Of a DNA stretch of 64,000 bases, positions 22,776 through 34,486 are shown one piece after another. The notes beneath the pieces are model-generated. The model did no database searches, was not told the DNA's origin, and worked only from the letters and a program-made list of their open reading frames with translations. The stretch is taken from assembly GCA_021018815.1 (NCBI GenBank), contig JAITYX010000005.1, positions 10,586,001-10,650,000 on the forward strand, in the 5' to 3' direction. Position 1 is the stretch's first letter; each line of letters opens with the position of its first letter. The position numbers and the translations under genes are program-made. This stretch comes from Talinum fruticosum (lineage: Eukaryota; Streptophyta; Magnoliopsida; Caryophyllales; Talinaceae).

Positions 22776-23584
22776 ATTAAAAAAATGCACATATGTGGAA
22801 TATTAAAGCTAAAACCTAAGACCTACTGAAGTCAAGAAGGGACCCACAACAAGGCCCACCGAGACAAGCCGACGAAAACCGGCGCCGGCTATGTCCAGAC
22901 GGTTGGCAATCGATCGAAAATTTTTAACCGAGACTAGAAAAATTGGGACCGACTCGAAAAATGCAGCAAATGTACCGGCCTAAAAAGCAAAGGCAAAATT
23001 TAACTTTTGTCTAAGATGTACATAAAAGAGCGAGTCAAGAAGGTTCATTGTTATATTTTATTTTTGTACCCATGTAAGTGTTATTTAGAGAACCTCAACT
23101 ACCTAACCTAAACTAAAGGCTCACAAGAAAAATGTTAAATACTAAAAAGCATTCGTATATGTTCAAGCAGCAAATGAAGATGGGTACAACCTCGACCACG
23201 AAGGTTCTCTAGTTCAAAAGGTAATTCTAGTTCGGATACATGGTGCCTCATAGTCTGAAAATTTCGTCCCCTAAGGGATGCGTACAGGACTTGAATTATA
23301 ATTCCCTCTTGATAAAAATCAAGAGATGCGCTATGAGTGGAGAGTAATCACACCTAAGTGTTAAGTCAAGTAGACCCACCTAGATAATGATTCGACCTTT
23401 CCAAAAAGGTACTTAAGGTTTAAAGCCTAAAGGTCCAAATAAAGAACAACTATGACCAAGGACGCCTAAATGCAAAATGTCTAATGCAAAACACAATAAA
23501 AATTCACTATTTTGATTTTCAAGTCTCGCCTTCTTAATAAGTAATGTCACCAATGGAATCGCCACTTTGTAGAAACCACGACCC
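22776..23584 (-). other. Leader of Tat copy 3
   Basis: Non-coding sequence between the repeats and the insertion point of the next element. It resembles the leader at 10758-11020. Near 23560 the minus strand reads acaaagtggcgattccattgg, the usual beginning of a Tat leader. No other signal found. Confidence 0.5.
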
Positions 23585-25149
23585 TCGATGGATATTTTTC
23601 TGGGAATGATGTATCCAAGTCGAGCTAGAGCAAAAACAAACGCTCAAAATTCAATCAAACACAATTCTAAACACGAGTAAACAAAAAATGGAAAAGATCT
23701 AAGTTGAATAATCAACCCGAGGGATAGAATCGATTGATTCGAGATCAATGCGAAGGTATGCTTTGAGGTTTGCTTGGGCGTGCACCCAACAAGGAAGGCT
23801 CAAAGAATTGCGGGGATAGTTCCTAGGCTGACTCGGAAGGGACAAGAGTCCAAATCAAACATGGGTAGCTTTGAAGTTTGTTTGGGAATTAACCTACAGG
23901 GAAGTTTCAAAAGCCTATAAGAACACCACTTGGTTGCCAAACCAAGCTACAATAACTAGGAATTTAGAGGGTTAGAAGTTTGAATCCACAAACTTTCTGA
24001 AAACTCATTTAATATTCATCAACAAAACTTGTTGTCTTTACAAATTGAAATGAAGGTTTTTATAGGAGCCTTTTCCCTCCAAAATACCTTGACTAAGTGT
24101 TAAGGAAAGATTTAGACTGATTGTAATTAATTAACACTAATTATAGTGATTAGTTAAATGAATAACAAAAAACCAAAACGGAAAAATTGTAACACCCCTA
24201 GACCCACCCTAGGAGTATTACATGCCGGGGTTCCCGAGAGGAACCCCTAAGGCTGCTTAAGGTCTCAACTTAGGGTTAATAACCCTTTCTTAGATTGGCG
24301 GAAGCACGGTTCTAGGTTTTTAAAGGTTTTTCGGAAATTTCGGCGAGTTTCCTCCGTAACATGGCTAATCCCATAGGCTTAAAGCCATAACCCTGCACGA
24401 AACACATCTTAAACTCAACGAGCCACACGCTCGAGAGAAACACAACACAACTCAACGAGCCGCACGCTCGGAGTATTCACTTAGGGCTTTTACATTCATA
24501 ATCAAACTTAAGTTCACATACACCGATCTTTACAAGCATGAAAAACATAAAATACATAATAGGTCCGGAGAAGTCCTATCCCATGGTTCGCTTCCTCTAA
24601 AAGCCAAAAGCAACTCCGAGGAGTCTTAACTTCATGCACTGAAATGTTGGTGAGGTCATGAGCTCCACTAGCCCGATGAATAATCCAAACCCAACCCCGG
24701 GTTTCACTTTGCACATTAATTCATTAACAAACACATGTAAGTTCACAATCCATTCATAAAATGCGATTCGGATCATACATGCTTAAGACATGCGAGATTC
24801 AAAACTTACCAACTTGCCGAGAAACATAATGACTTCAATTACTCATGAATTCAATCAAACATACTTCATTCATCTTTCTACGCGAGTAAGTCATAGAATC
24901 ATTCATCATGCAAATCATTCATCACATAAATCATATCTTAGTTCTTATCATATTCATTTCTTACGAAATCGGGATTCGTTCTTCTTCTTATTCTTCTTCT
25001 TGAGTTCAATCATGCATTTCATAAATCATTGGTTCTTTCTTTCTTGTTCGTTATGCACGATCATTCGGTTCTTCATATCTTAATTCTTTAAGTCTTCTTA
25101 GTTTCGAATGGAAAGAAGATTTATGTTATGCTCTAAAGACCCGGTTCTT

Positions 25150-25340
25150 GGAGCCAAAATAATTCGTGGGCTCGGTTCTTGGAGGCAAAATAATTCGTGG
25201 CCTCGAGGCGGCCTCCCTTCCCCGAAGGACGCATATCGTCAATAATTCATAGAAGCAAAATAATTCGTGGCTTCGGGTTGACGAGACACTTCTATGGCCA
25301 TAGCTTCAGAGGTTTCTTTAATTCGTGGGGTCTTAGATCA
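25150..25340. repeat. Short repeats within the solo LTR
   Basis: The phrase (g/a)caaaataattcgtgg occurs at about 25154, 25187 and 25256, with a shortened form (taattcgtgg) near 25319. The copies are interleaved with cggttcttgg and cttcgg. Confidence 0.6.
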
Positions 25341-26269
25341 ATAACACAATCCTTTCTCCCTTCTTTAGTTCTTTATGTTTCTTATCTTCTTATTACTTAT
25401 ACATAAGATATACTTTATTCATATAATTCATGCTTGAGTGTATGAAAATCTTCAAAACATGCAATTCACATAAGCAAGTTCCAACTCAAGTATAATCAAT
25501 TCATTTCACATACACATGCTTATGTCATTTATGATCTATGTAATTCGGGATAAACATAGAATCACATAAACATGCCAACTAGGATTTCTAATCAACGAAC
25601 TTATTGTTTTCATGATTGCGTATTATCGCACATAGGTGGTTAATGGTTCTATAACTTTCCTTAATCGATATATATCTTTTAATCTAGCCACATAGCTTCT
25701 TAAATTTTAGTTCTTAATTCAGTTACTCACTTAGTTCCGATTTAGCCCAAAATAGCACATTTTCACTTAAAATTGCATATCTCCCAATCTACTCATCCAA
25801 TGCATACCAAATTTTACAGGAAATTTACATAAATTGCCACAAAGCTGCAGTAAAATTTTCAGGAAATTTGGGCTACACATGAATTCACAGAAATTCGGAC
25901 AGCATGCATAATTACGAAAATCTGCACATAAGTCATGAACTTAACTTTCCGATTTTTCCCTCTAATTCTGCTCACGCTAATCTCATCCAATTCACAATAA
26001 TCAAGCTCGATAATACTTAAACGTCACAAATTCAAAACTAGATATCACATAATCACAATATGCTCTTGATTCGTGAGTTGCTAGTTTCGTAAGTTTAGGC
26101 CTCTAACTTCTTCAATTAAACCTAGGGTTTCCAATTTCATACTTTGAATTCATGTTCAATCCATTTGATTCATTTTATTTTGGAGAATGAATTTAGATTA
26201 CTCACCTTTGAATTCTTAGAGGTTCTAAGAATTTCAGTTTTGGAAGGTTTCGAATTGGGTTTCAATTCT

Positions 26270-26700
26270 GTTTCCTCTTTTCCTTTCTTCCTCTCGGTTC
26301 CCCCTTCCTTCTTCTTCCCGGTGCCCACTTCTTCTACCCTCGCTCAAACTCTTGCTGCCTCCCTCTCGCTCTGTTGTTTTCGGGTTCTTAAACCCCTGGC
26401 CTCGGTTACTGTTCGGTCTCGCCGGCTCCCTCTTCGCGCTCACCGGCCGTGCGAGCACGCCGTGCTCCTCTTCCTCTCCGTCCCTGCGCCGGCTCTCATC
26501 CTCCTCTCGGTTTCCTCTGCTTTTGCATTCTTTCGTTCCCCTTTCTTCTTCCTCTCGGTCTCCCTCTGCTCTCTCTCGCTTTCCCTCACTTTCCCCTGTT
26601 TCTATTTCTGGTTCTTTTCCTCTCTTTGCCTGGTTCCTCTTCATCCCGGTTTGGTTTCTCTCTCCTAATTTCCTTATTCCACCTAATTAGCTTTCGCTGC
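26270..26700 (+). other. Pyrimidine-rich, GC-richer segment of the solo LTR
   Basis: Strongly CT-rich on the plus strand, so GA-rich in the sense of the LTR, about 300-720 bases from the LTR start. ORFs on both strands (174, 136, 112 and 96 aa) are low-complexity Ser/Leu/Phe or Glu/Arg strings. The equivalent segment of the other family member is 34800-35460. More likely a transcribed leader or regulatory region than a gene. Confidence 0.5.
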
Positions 26701-28247
26701 TCCCTTTCAATTGGACCCTCTTACCCTTTGCTCTCATAATTTGCCAGCTCATCCTAAAAATGCCAGCCATCTCCATTCTTTTCATTTCCTTTTCTTTTTA
26801 TTTTAAATTGGGCCCAACTAGCTTTACAAGGGCCAATTTAGCTAGCCCACGCTCGGGTTTCGGTTCTCGGCTTATAATTTCGACTCGGAAAAATTAATAA
26901 TTCACTTAATTTAATAATTTTGAATCTTTCACTTAACTTTTAGTAGCTTAATTCATTACCAGGCAAACACCTGAAATTTCGGGGTCTTACAAAAATATTC
27001 CGACCGAGCCTTTGTAATTGGCCAATGAAAATCCCTCCTGTTGGTCCTGTTGTGATTTTGCTTTGAAAAGATTGGTACTGATTGGATCTTGTCACCGGAA
27101 GGCTTCCTATTAGACCACCATAAAGGTAGGCGGTAGTCTAGGAACTAGTTTGCAAGTGGGCTAGTTTACGAGGCTAAAAACGTGGCCGACTTGAGACACA
27201 TCTTCTTAATCGAGTTCTTCCTCTTCTAAGTAATCTGCAGCTTCTTTGGACTCATGAAGACTCCTCCTTCCTTCTTGAAAACCACCAACCATTAACTAGA
27301 GGGAGTGTGGTTTACGTTTATGACCAGCTTCGAAATGCTTGGCTGAAAGTCTATCAACCTGTAGACAATCATTAAAGATGGTTTTAAACCATCCAACATT
27401 GTCCAAAAACAACTAGAAATGTCTCAATTATTATAGATCAAATAGATGCGGGAATTGTCTCAAAAAAGAAAATTCCGCTTGAAAGCTAAGAACTCAACAT
27501 GCTAAATTTGGAATTCATGCATGGACATTCCTTCTCTTCATAAATCATCTTCCTTGACTGGATTTAGGACTTGTCTAAGGCCTTGACAACCTCAAATTTC
27601 ATTGCCTCCAAGTTTTATGTGAGTCTTTAGCTTCTAGCTGAACTTGTGCAAGCTTGAACTGGTCCGAATGTTTGGTGGACATGTTGGTAGCATTGGAGAT
27701 AATTTTTCGCCATATCAAAGAGTTCAAAATAAAGCTAAAGTATTTTCCAAATTATTACAAACGAGATCTGAATAAATTGTTTAGAAAATAACAAAAGTTG
27801 AGTCCAATTAAGAAGTCAAAGAGATGAGTTTGGTGAGTATAGCTGAATGGTAACTTCCTTCTTCACATTGCTCTATTCCCATCATGTTTGACTTGAGTAA
27901 TGTCATTACACATTTGGATCTACATAGCCGTGACCTTCCTTTTGAAATTGAAGACTTAGATGTTGAAATTGAGTTTTGGGTTGAACTTAGAATGCTTGCA
28001 AGGTACAAATCTAAGTTCTCGGTTGAACTCGGACTGTCGGCAAAGGTTGGAACCGAGATCACAGGTTGAAATCGGACTGGTTGCATAATCCGAATATTTC
28101 TCGGTTGAGCTTAGATTAGCTAGGATAAACCGTAACCGAGCTACAATCTGTAATTGCTACACTCTTTCAGCCTTCAATAGAAGTTGGACTTCCTTAGAGT
28201 TATACTGCATACAAGCTTTGCATGATCATGTAGAAATATATCCATCA

Positions 28248-28263
28248 TACTCCCCTTCATTGG
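28248..28263 (-). other. Polypurine tract of the LARD-like element
   Basis: Minus strand CCAATGAAGGGGAGTA directly before the LTR start TGATGGATATATT. The preceding words (tttgaggacaaac) resemble the sequence before the PPT in many plant gypsy elements. Confidence 0.7.
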
Positions 28264-30247
28264 AAAAGTTTGTCCTCAAACTTGAGAGATCAACCTTGTT
28301 TCCCAGCTTGAATTTCCTGCTCATAAAACACATAGCCAAGAAAAAATTATTTGGAATAACAATGTTATTTTAGCGAGGAATACCATTAAACTCTTCCTTA
28401 AGCGGGACTTCAAGGATCGTCTTGAGGTACTTGACACCTTGAAACTCATTGAGAAGGTCCTCCAATCTAGGAATAGGGGACCTCAATCTGTTGGTGACCA
28501 TGCTGTCCATGCATACTTTCTAACTTTCATTCTCCTTATGCACGAAGGAAGTAGGCATCACATAGGAACTTTGTTTCTCGGGTAGCAAGTTAGCTTCGAT
28601 ATGTGATCTTCAATGGTCCCTTGAGGGAGTAAGTTGTATACTAGATGAATTATAAACACAAACTCAGATTGGGGAAATATTTTTATGGGTAACTCAGTGG
28701 TTACTTTATAAAAAAACTGATTTGAGGTATGTAGTGTAACAAGATAATGCTATACTCATGAAAGCCGAATAAAGGGTCGAAATGATGTTGAAAACAATAA
28801 GGTCAACATGACAAAGGGGTTGTGAAGGCAAGAAGACTTCAGTAAAATCAGAACCAATCACACATTGGTGCTCATTAAGGACGATAGAGGGCAGCAAAGG
28901 ATGAATTTTTGTAAGGCTCATTTTGTGGGGTTTGGAACATTTGGGGCTGCACTCAATGAAGAGTGAGGGACAAGGTCATTGGGGTGTTGGCTCATGGATA
29001 AGGCTATGGGGTAAAGGGGGTTTCAATGGGCGAATAAGAATCGGACTTAGGTCAGTAATGGGAAGCCTTTTGCGAGGGTTGCACCTCATTTAAACAGAAA
29101 GTTCGGTTGAAGTTTGAAGTTTGTTCACTCTAAGGTTTTGAGAAAAGTGGGAGTGGGAATGTATAGGGAGTTCACTTAAGGAAATGTTAGTTTCTTTGTG
29201 CTTCTCATGTAAACTCACGAGTCAAAGGATAAAACACATCAAACTCTTCCGGTCTCACTTTCAGATTTTACAAAGTGGACTCACACATAAAGGTAGGGGT
29301 AGAAATTTGACAGTTTTAGGGCTCTCTATTGGTACACCAAGGTAGAACAAGCACGCAAGAAGTCTCATCTATTTGAATATTACACATTGGAATTTCAGGT
29401 TCTATAGTTACCTCAAGTTCCATTGTGGGAGGCCAATAATCTCCTTTAAAAACAAAGATATGGGTTGACTTTGCATTACATTCAGCTTTGGCTTCTTGAC
29501 AGCAAATAGAGGATTACGAACTCGAGGCTTCTGTTTCTTCCATGGCTAAAGTTTCCTCCTCAACATCATCATCATAGTTAGGATAGAAGCTGAACCTGAG
29601 TGGTTCTTGTTCTTTCCTAAATTCCTCTTCATAATTATTAGTTTGAACTTCCTGAATTTTTGAGATAGTGCGATTTTGTTCGTTGTGACAGCTGAAGCCG
29701 AAGGCTTAATTTCGGGGACTAGGAGTGGCTAATTTTGTGGAGTTAGGTTTGGTTGTGGAGTATTAAGGGGAGAGAGTTAGTTCAAGAGAATGGGACAAAC
29801 CGTCCCTAGAAGGAGAAACCAAATCAGGAAATTTGGGACTTCTCTTCTTGGACTGACTTTGGGCAGATTGGGCAGGTTGGAGTTTATAAGTGCTCGTGAC
29901 ACTTCTTATGCTCATCTAGTTTTAGATGTGCGAAGGCTTCTTCCACCTTATAAAACCAGCTTGAAAACTAATTTTGTTGGCCATGAAAACTTGGGATAAG
30001 TAGGCAAGCCAACTCATAATCACTAGGAACCATTTGTGCTCTCACTTGTTTCCCTAATTGAGTCATTAGGTGCTGTTTTTGTGGTTGCCATTTCTCTTAA
30101 TGGTTGATGGAGTTTACTGCTCAACAACTTTCTTAAGAATAAAGCTTGGAGACATGCTGAAAATAGGGTTCTTTGTGACTGTTTTTGTGTTTTGGGATTG
30201 GGTTGTGTTTAAGCTGAAAAGGTTTTGGCCTAGGAGAGGCTCCAAGA

Positions 30248-30259
30248 GCTCTAATACCA
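30248..30259 (-). other. Primer-binding site, initiator tRNA-Met type
   Basis: Minus strand TGGTATTAGAGC, two bases inside the 5' LTR. This matches the plant initiator tRNA-Met 3' end at 11 of 12 bases (usual PBS TGGTATCAGAGC). Confidence 0.75.
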
Positions 30260-30261
30260 AA

Positions 30262-32128
30262 TGATAGGTATTTTTCTAGGAATGATGTATCCAAGCCGAG
30301 CTAGAGCAAAAACAAAGGCGCAAACTTCAATCAAACACAATTTTAAAATAGTGAACAAAACATGAAAATGATTTAAGTTGGATAATCAACCCAAGGGATA
30401 GAATTTGATTAATTCGAAATCAAAGTAGGGGTAGGCTTTGAGGTTTGCTTGGGCTTGCACCAGCAAGGAAGGCTCAAAGAATTCTTGGGGATAGTTCTTG
30501 GCTGACTCGGAAGGGACAAGAGTCCAATTTTGAAATCAAATAGGTGCAGCTTTGAAGTTCGCACTGGGAATTAACCTACGGGCAAGTTTCAAAACCTAGA
30601 AGAACACCACTTGGTTGCCAAACTAAGCTACAATAGCAAGGAATTTAGAGGGGTAGAAGTTTCAATCCATAAACTTTACGAAAACTCATTTAATATTCAT
30701 CAACAACACTTGTTGTCTTTACAAATTGAAATGAAGGCTTATAAAGGAGCCTTTTCCCTCCAAAATACATTTACTAAGTGCTACGGAAAGATTTAGACTT
30801 ATTGTAATTTATTAACACTAATTATAGTAATTAGTCAAATGAGTAACAGAAAACAAAAGCTGCAAAATATTCCGACCGAGCCTTTCTAATTGGCCAATGA
30901 AAATCCCTCCTTTTGGTCCTGTTGTGATTTGGCTTTGAAAAGATTGGTAATAATTGGATCTTGTCACCGGAAGGCTTCCAATTGGACCACAAAAAGGTCG
31001 GTTGTAGCACTGGGAACTAGTTTGCAAGTGGGCTAGTTTCGAGGCTAAGAAACGTAGCGAGACTTGAGACACATCTTCTTAGTCGAGTTCTTCCTCTTCT
31101 AAGTAAAGTCTGCAGCTTCTCTGGACTCACAAAGACTCCTTCTTCCTTCTTGAAAACCACCAACCATTAACTAGAAGGACGTTAGGTTTATGTTTCGACC
31201 GGCTTAGAAATGCTTGGCTGAAAGCCTATCAACTTATAGACAATCACTAGGGATAGTTTTAAATCATCCAACAATGTCTAAAAACAACTAGAAGTGTCTC
31301 AATTATTACAGACAAAATAGATGCAGGAATTATCTCAAAAATAGAAAATTATGCTTGAAAACTTAGAACTCGAGCATGCTTGAATTTGGAATTCATGCAT
31401 GGACAGTCCTTCTCTTCTTAAATGATCTTCCTTGACTAGATTTAGGACTTATCCAAGGCCTTAACAACCTCAAATTGCATTGCCTCCAAGTTTTGTGCGA
31501 GTCTTTAGCTTCTAGCTGAACTTGTGCAAGCTTGAACTGGTCCGAATGTTTGGTAAACCTATTGGCAGCATTGGAGATGGTTTTTCTCCATCTCAAAGAG
31601 TTCAAAACAAAGGTAAAATACTTGTCCAAATTATTGCAAACTAGATCTGAATAAATTGTTTAGAAAATAGCAAAAACTAAGTCCAATTAAGAACTCAAAG
31701 AGCTGAGTTTGGTGAGTATGGCTGAATGGTCACTTCCTTCTTCACATTGCTCTATTCCCATCATGTTTGACATGAGAAATGTCATTACACATTTGGATCC
31801 GCATAGCCGTGACCTTCCTTACGAAATTGAAGACTTAGATGTTGAAACCGAGTTTTGGGTTGAACTAAGTATGCATACAAGGTACAAATCTAAGTTCTCA
31901 GTTGAACTCGAGACTGTCGGCAAAGGCTGGAGCCGAGTTCACGGTTGAACTCGGATTGGTTGCATAGTCTAAATATGCGTTCTCGGTTGAGCTTAGATTT
32001 GCTAGGATAAACCGTAATTGAGCTGTAATCTACACCTGCTGCACTATCTCGGCCTTCAACGAAGTTGGGCTTCCTTAGAGTTATTCTACACACAAGCTTT
32101 GCATGATGATGTAGAAATATATCCATTA
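30262..32128 (-). mobile_element. 5' LTR of the LARD-like element
   Basis: 1867 bases. On the minus strand it starts TAATGGATATATTTC (TG decayed to TA) and ends AATACCTATCA next to the PBS. It resembles the interrupted LTR at 23585-28247 throughout, with scattered substitutions. Confidence 0.8.
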
Positions 32129-32133
32129 GCCCC

Positions 32134-33892
32134 ATCTCGCCCATAGGGGCAGCAAATTGCATTTCCCCACGAAATAGTGACTCTCTTCTTTTTTTGTTAA
32201 GGATTATTTTTGATTTTTTTAAGATTGATTTTTGTTTTGAGAGTGCGATGCGATTTTTATTTTTGAAGATAACTTTTTAGAATCACATTTTTGAAAGATT
32301 TTCGGTGAAGGTGCGATTGTCAATTTTTATTAATTGTTTTTATTTTTGAAATTAATTTGAGGGAAGTCTCGGGATGTTACTTCAATGGGTAAAAAACAGA
32401 AAAATAAAAGGTACATTTTGTTGCAAAGCTTCGGACCAAACGGTGTAAACCTCGCTTGGGCGGGAGCTAAGCCCGATTACTATCTCGCCACTAGTGTAAG
32501 CTTGTGCTGATTGGTAACCGGCGCCGGCTATAGGACTGTGGTCGAGGAATCGGTCTCGACCATATAGCCTCGGTCATCAAACTAAACCAGATTTTCCTAT
32601 TATTTAACCTAAAATGCCGAGAAGTAGTATGAAGAAATAAAAGCTAAAAATAAGGAGTCGCCACTAAATTTTAGGAAATAAAAACTAACAAAAATACAAA
32701 AATGCTTTTACAATCGCAGTATGGGAAAACTAAGCATAGAAAAGGTTTTGAAAGAGACTCGTATCGGTCTTAAATCGAGAATCCAATGTTTAGGGAAAAG
32801 GTACGATACAAAGAGGGATGCCTTTTATTTCGCCCATTAACAAATGACCTTTCCTAATAAAAATGGTAAATTAAAATTTTGTTTAATCAATAAAGAAACC
32901 AACATTTGATAGGTAGAATTAAAACACCCAACATGCTTATAAAGCAATAAACAAGCGATTAATAAAGCGATAAAGAAAGCGGTAAACAAAGTCGTATGAC
33001 AAGGCAATGAGCTCAAATGAAGTTACATTGGGTGGGGAGGAATTAAATACGATACATATTTAAACCACAATACAGAAAGAAAGAAATAACTTAATTTAAA
33101 ATAAAAACTATTCAATGCAAGCTTGGAAAATAAATCGGTGCCATAAGGTTGTGCCACCTGCCGATCTTGAATCACGAGACAAATTTTGGCAGCTTAATGA
33201 CAAGGCAATGAGCTCAAATGAAGTGCAAAAGTGGCCTTTTGTAAGGGTTGAGAAATGGAGAAATGAGTTACATTAATAAGAGATGTAGAGTAGAAAGCGA
33301 TGGAGAGAATGAAAGGGAGAGATTTTAAGCTCGGGGGATTTTTATAGCTGAAAATGGTTTAACAAACACAAGGGGAAGCCCCTAATTATAGAAATAAATT
33401 AGGTAAAAAAGAAACCCTAAAAGCCATTTATCCGCCGGGCTCAACTTAAACCGAGCCTAAAAATACCATAATTATATAATGTAGAAAACTGGATATTCGC
33501 CGACCAAAACAATATCATTTGTAGAGTCCTAAAAACCGACACCGGGTATACGAGGTCTTACGGACATTCGGGATGCTTGTCGCATTTGGCCGCTAAAGAA
33601 GGATAAAACGCAGCGTTTAATGCAAGCGCTTCCTAACGGGTGCCGGTTTGTATCCTGCTTAGGAGTCTAAACCTCGCTTGGTTCGACCGAAGGAAATGGG
33701 TTTTGGGCCAACCCAAGCGAAAAGGCAATTTCATGGTGCTAACGGGTATTTTTTTGTGGTTTACTTGCTTCAGTTACGCCGATTTCAATCTATTCTTGAT
33801 GCAAGTTCGCAAACGCGATTGGGATTTCATCACCGGGCCAATAGAAATAAATTATTCAAATAAAAAGATAAGGATGATACATTTAGGTCTGT
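32134..33892 (-). mobile_element. 5' LTR of Tat copy 3 (minus strand)
   Basis: Reverse complement resembles the Tat LTRs at 1184, 8796 and 18471: CAGACCTAAATGTATCATCC near the start (33890), gtaaaccacaaaaa near 33755, the region of repeated gcgataaagaaagcgg (33000-32940 on plus strand), and ggagtcgccactaaatttt at 32653 for the 3' part. It is more diverged than the three array LTRs are from one another. Confidence 0.7.
33338..33347 (-). promoter_or_regulatory. TATA box of the minus-strand Tat LTR
   Basis: CTATAAAAAT on the minus strand, about 550 bases into the LTR, comparable with 610-710 bases in the array LTRs. Confidence 0.5.
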
Positions 33893-34029
33893 GTATAATT
33901 ATAATAGCAACATTCACTTATATATAGGTGAGAAAACCCTAAAAATGAAGGATAGTAAAAACTTGGAACTTATTGGATCGGGTTTGCTCATGAATTGGGT
34001 AGGGGTAATAAAAATTTACTTACTGGACA

Positions 34030-34300
34030 TGACAATGGTTGTTGTGGAGGAACCGTTGTTAAATACCTATGAAAGCGAGTTGTTGTGGAGGAACCATTGT
34101 TAAAGATCCTATTATAACAGTTCCTTTAGGTAAAAACAATTGTTGTAAAAAATGATTAAGGACTTGTAACAACAATTCTTATGAAGGAACCGTTGTCATA
34201 GGTTAATGACATTGATTAAAGAGGAAAGCCTTGGCAGGGGTATAAGGAAGAATTGGCTGAACACCATGAATGCTTGCCGGAAGCTTAATCTTTTCCGAGG
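34030..34300 (+). repeat. CACTA left subterminal repeats
   Basis: Contains ggaaccgttgttaaatac (34050), gaaccattgttaaag (34090), aacaattgttgtaa (34136) and aaccgttgtcatagg (34187). A module follows (attaaagaggaaagccttgg ... accatgaatgcttg, 34213-34282) that recurs at about 38280-38350 and 38405-38470. Confidence 0.6.
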
Positions 34301-34486
34301 ATATCATTTTGAGGAGATTCAACAAGATTTTGATAGGAAAGTGCATGCTTGTATTTCTCAAATGCCCGAACTTGTCTATCGAACTCTCGCGAAACTTCTC
34401 ATATTAGATCCTTAGAGAAGGATTAAGCTTCGACAACTAAAATCTTCTTAAGCATTCATGGTTGTTCCCTAATTCTTCCGTATAAT

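Larger units (their letters stand above)
24188..26991 (-). mobile_element. Solo LTR, large family, minus strand, with perfect AAAAT duplication
   Basis: On the minus strand it begins TGTAAGACCCCGAAATTTC and ends GGGGTGTTACA. AAAAT flanks both sides (24183-24187, 26992-26996). Length is 2804 bases. It is the same family as the plus-strand solo LTR at 34487-37758. Size and TGTAA start suggest Ty3/gypsy (Tekay/Del-like), which is inference. No internal sequence is present, so it arose by LTR-LTR recombination. Confidence 0.9.
23585..28247 (-). mobile_element. 3' LTR of the LARD-like element (interrupted)
   Basis: Plus-strand landmarks match the partner LTR: gatgtatccaagtcgagctag (23610), ggtttgcttgggcg (23767), ttgttgtctttacaaattg (24030). 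After the 2.8 kb insertion it resumes with attccgaccgagcct (26997), gcttgaactggtccgaatg (27650) and tagaaatatatccatca (28231-28247). Confidence 0.75.
28248..30261 (-). other. Internal region of the LARD-like element
   Basis: Two kilobases without recognisable gag, protease, RT, RNase H or integrase. Small ORFs on both strands are unremarkable. An acidic stretch on the minus strand near 29580 (YDDDVEEET) and the C-terminal-looking words before the PPT could be scraps of a gag-pol polyprotein. The element would need proteins from another family to move. Confidence 0.5.
23585..32128 (-). mobile_element. iMet-primed LTR element without recognisable pol (LARD-like), minus strand
   Basis: Two homologous LTRs (23585-28247, interrupted, and 30262-32128) flank a 2.0 kb internal region. 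On the minus strand the order is LTR, PBS TGGTATTAGAGC, internal, PPT (CCAATGAAGGGGAGTA), LTR. Net LTR length is about 1.86 kb in both copies. The flanks GACCC (23580-23584) and GCCCC (32129-32133) match at four of five bases. The lack of pol marks it as non-autonomous or deleted; LTRs and PPT style suggest Ty3/gypsy. Confidence 0.75.
21576..33892 (-). mobile_element. Tat copy 3, minus strand (LTR, leader, gag), 3' truncated
   Basis: Reading leftwards: an LTR at 33892-32134, the leader start near 23580 (gtttctacaaagtggcgattc, a phrase typical of Tat leaders), tandem repeats at 22775-22430, gag from 22186, and a break inside gag at about 21576. It is split by the element at 23585-32128, whose flanking GACCC/GCCCC looks like a target duplication. 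Pol and the 3' LTR are missing. Confidence 0.65.

Noticed and set aside
26144..26668. 174-aa plus-strand ORF
   Set aside because: Same compositional effect in the sister LTR; the opposite strand is also open.
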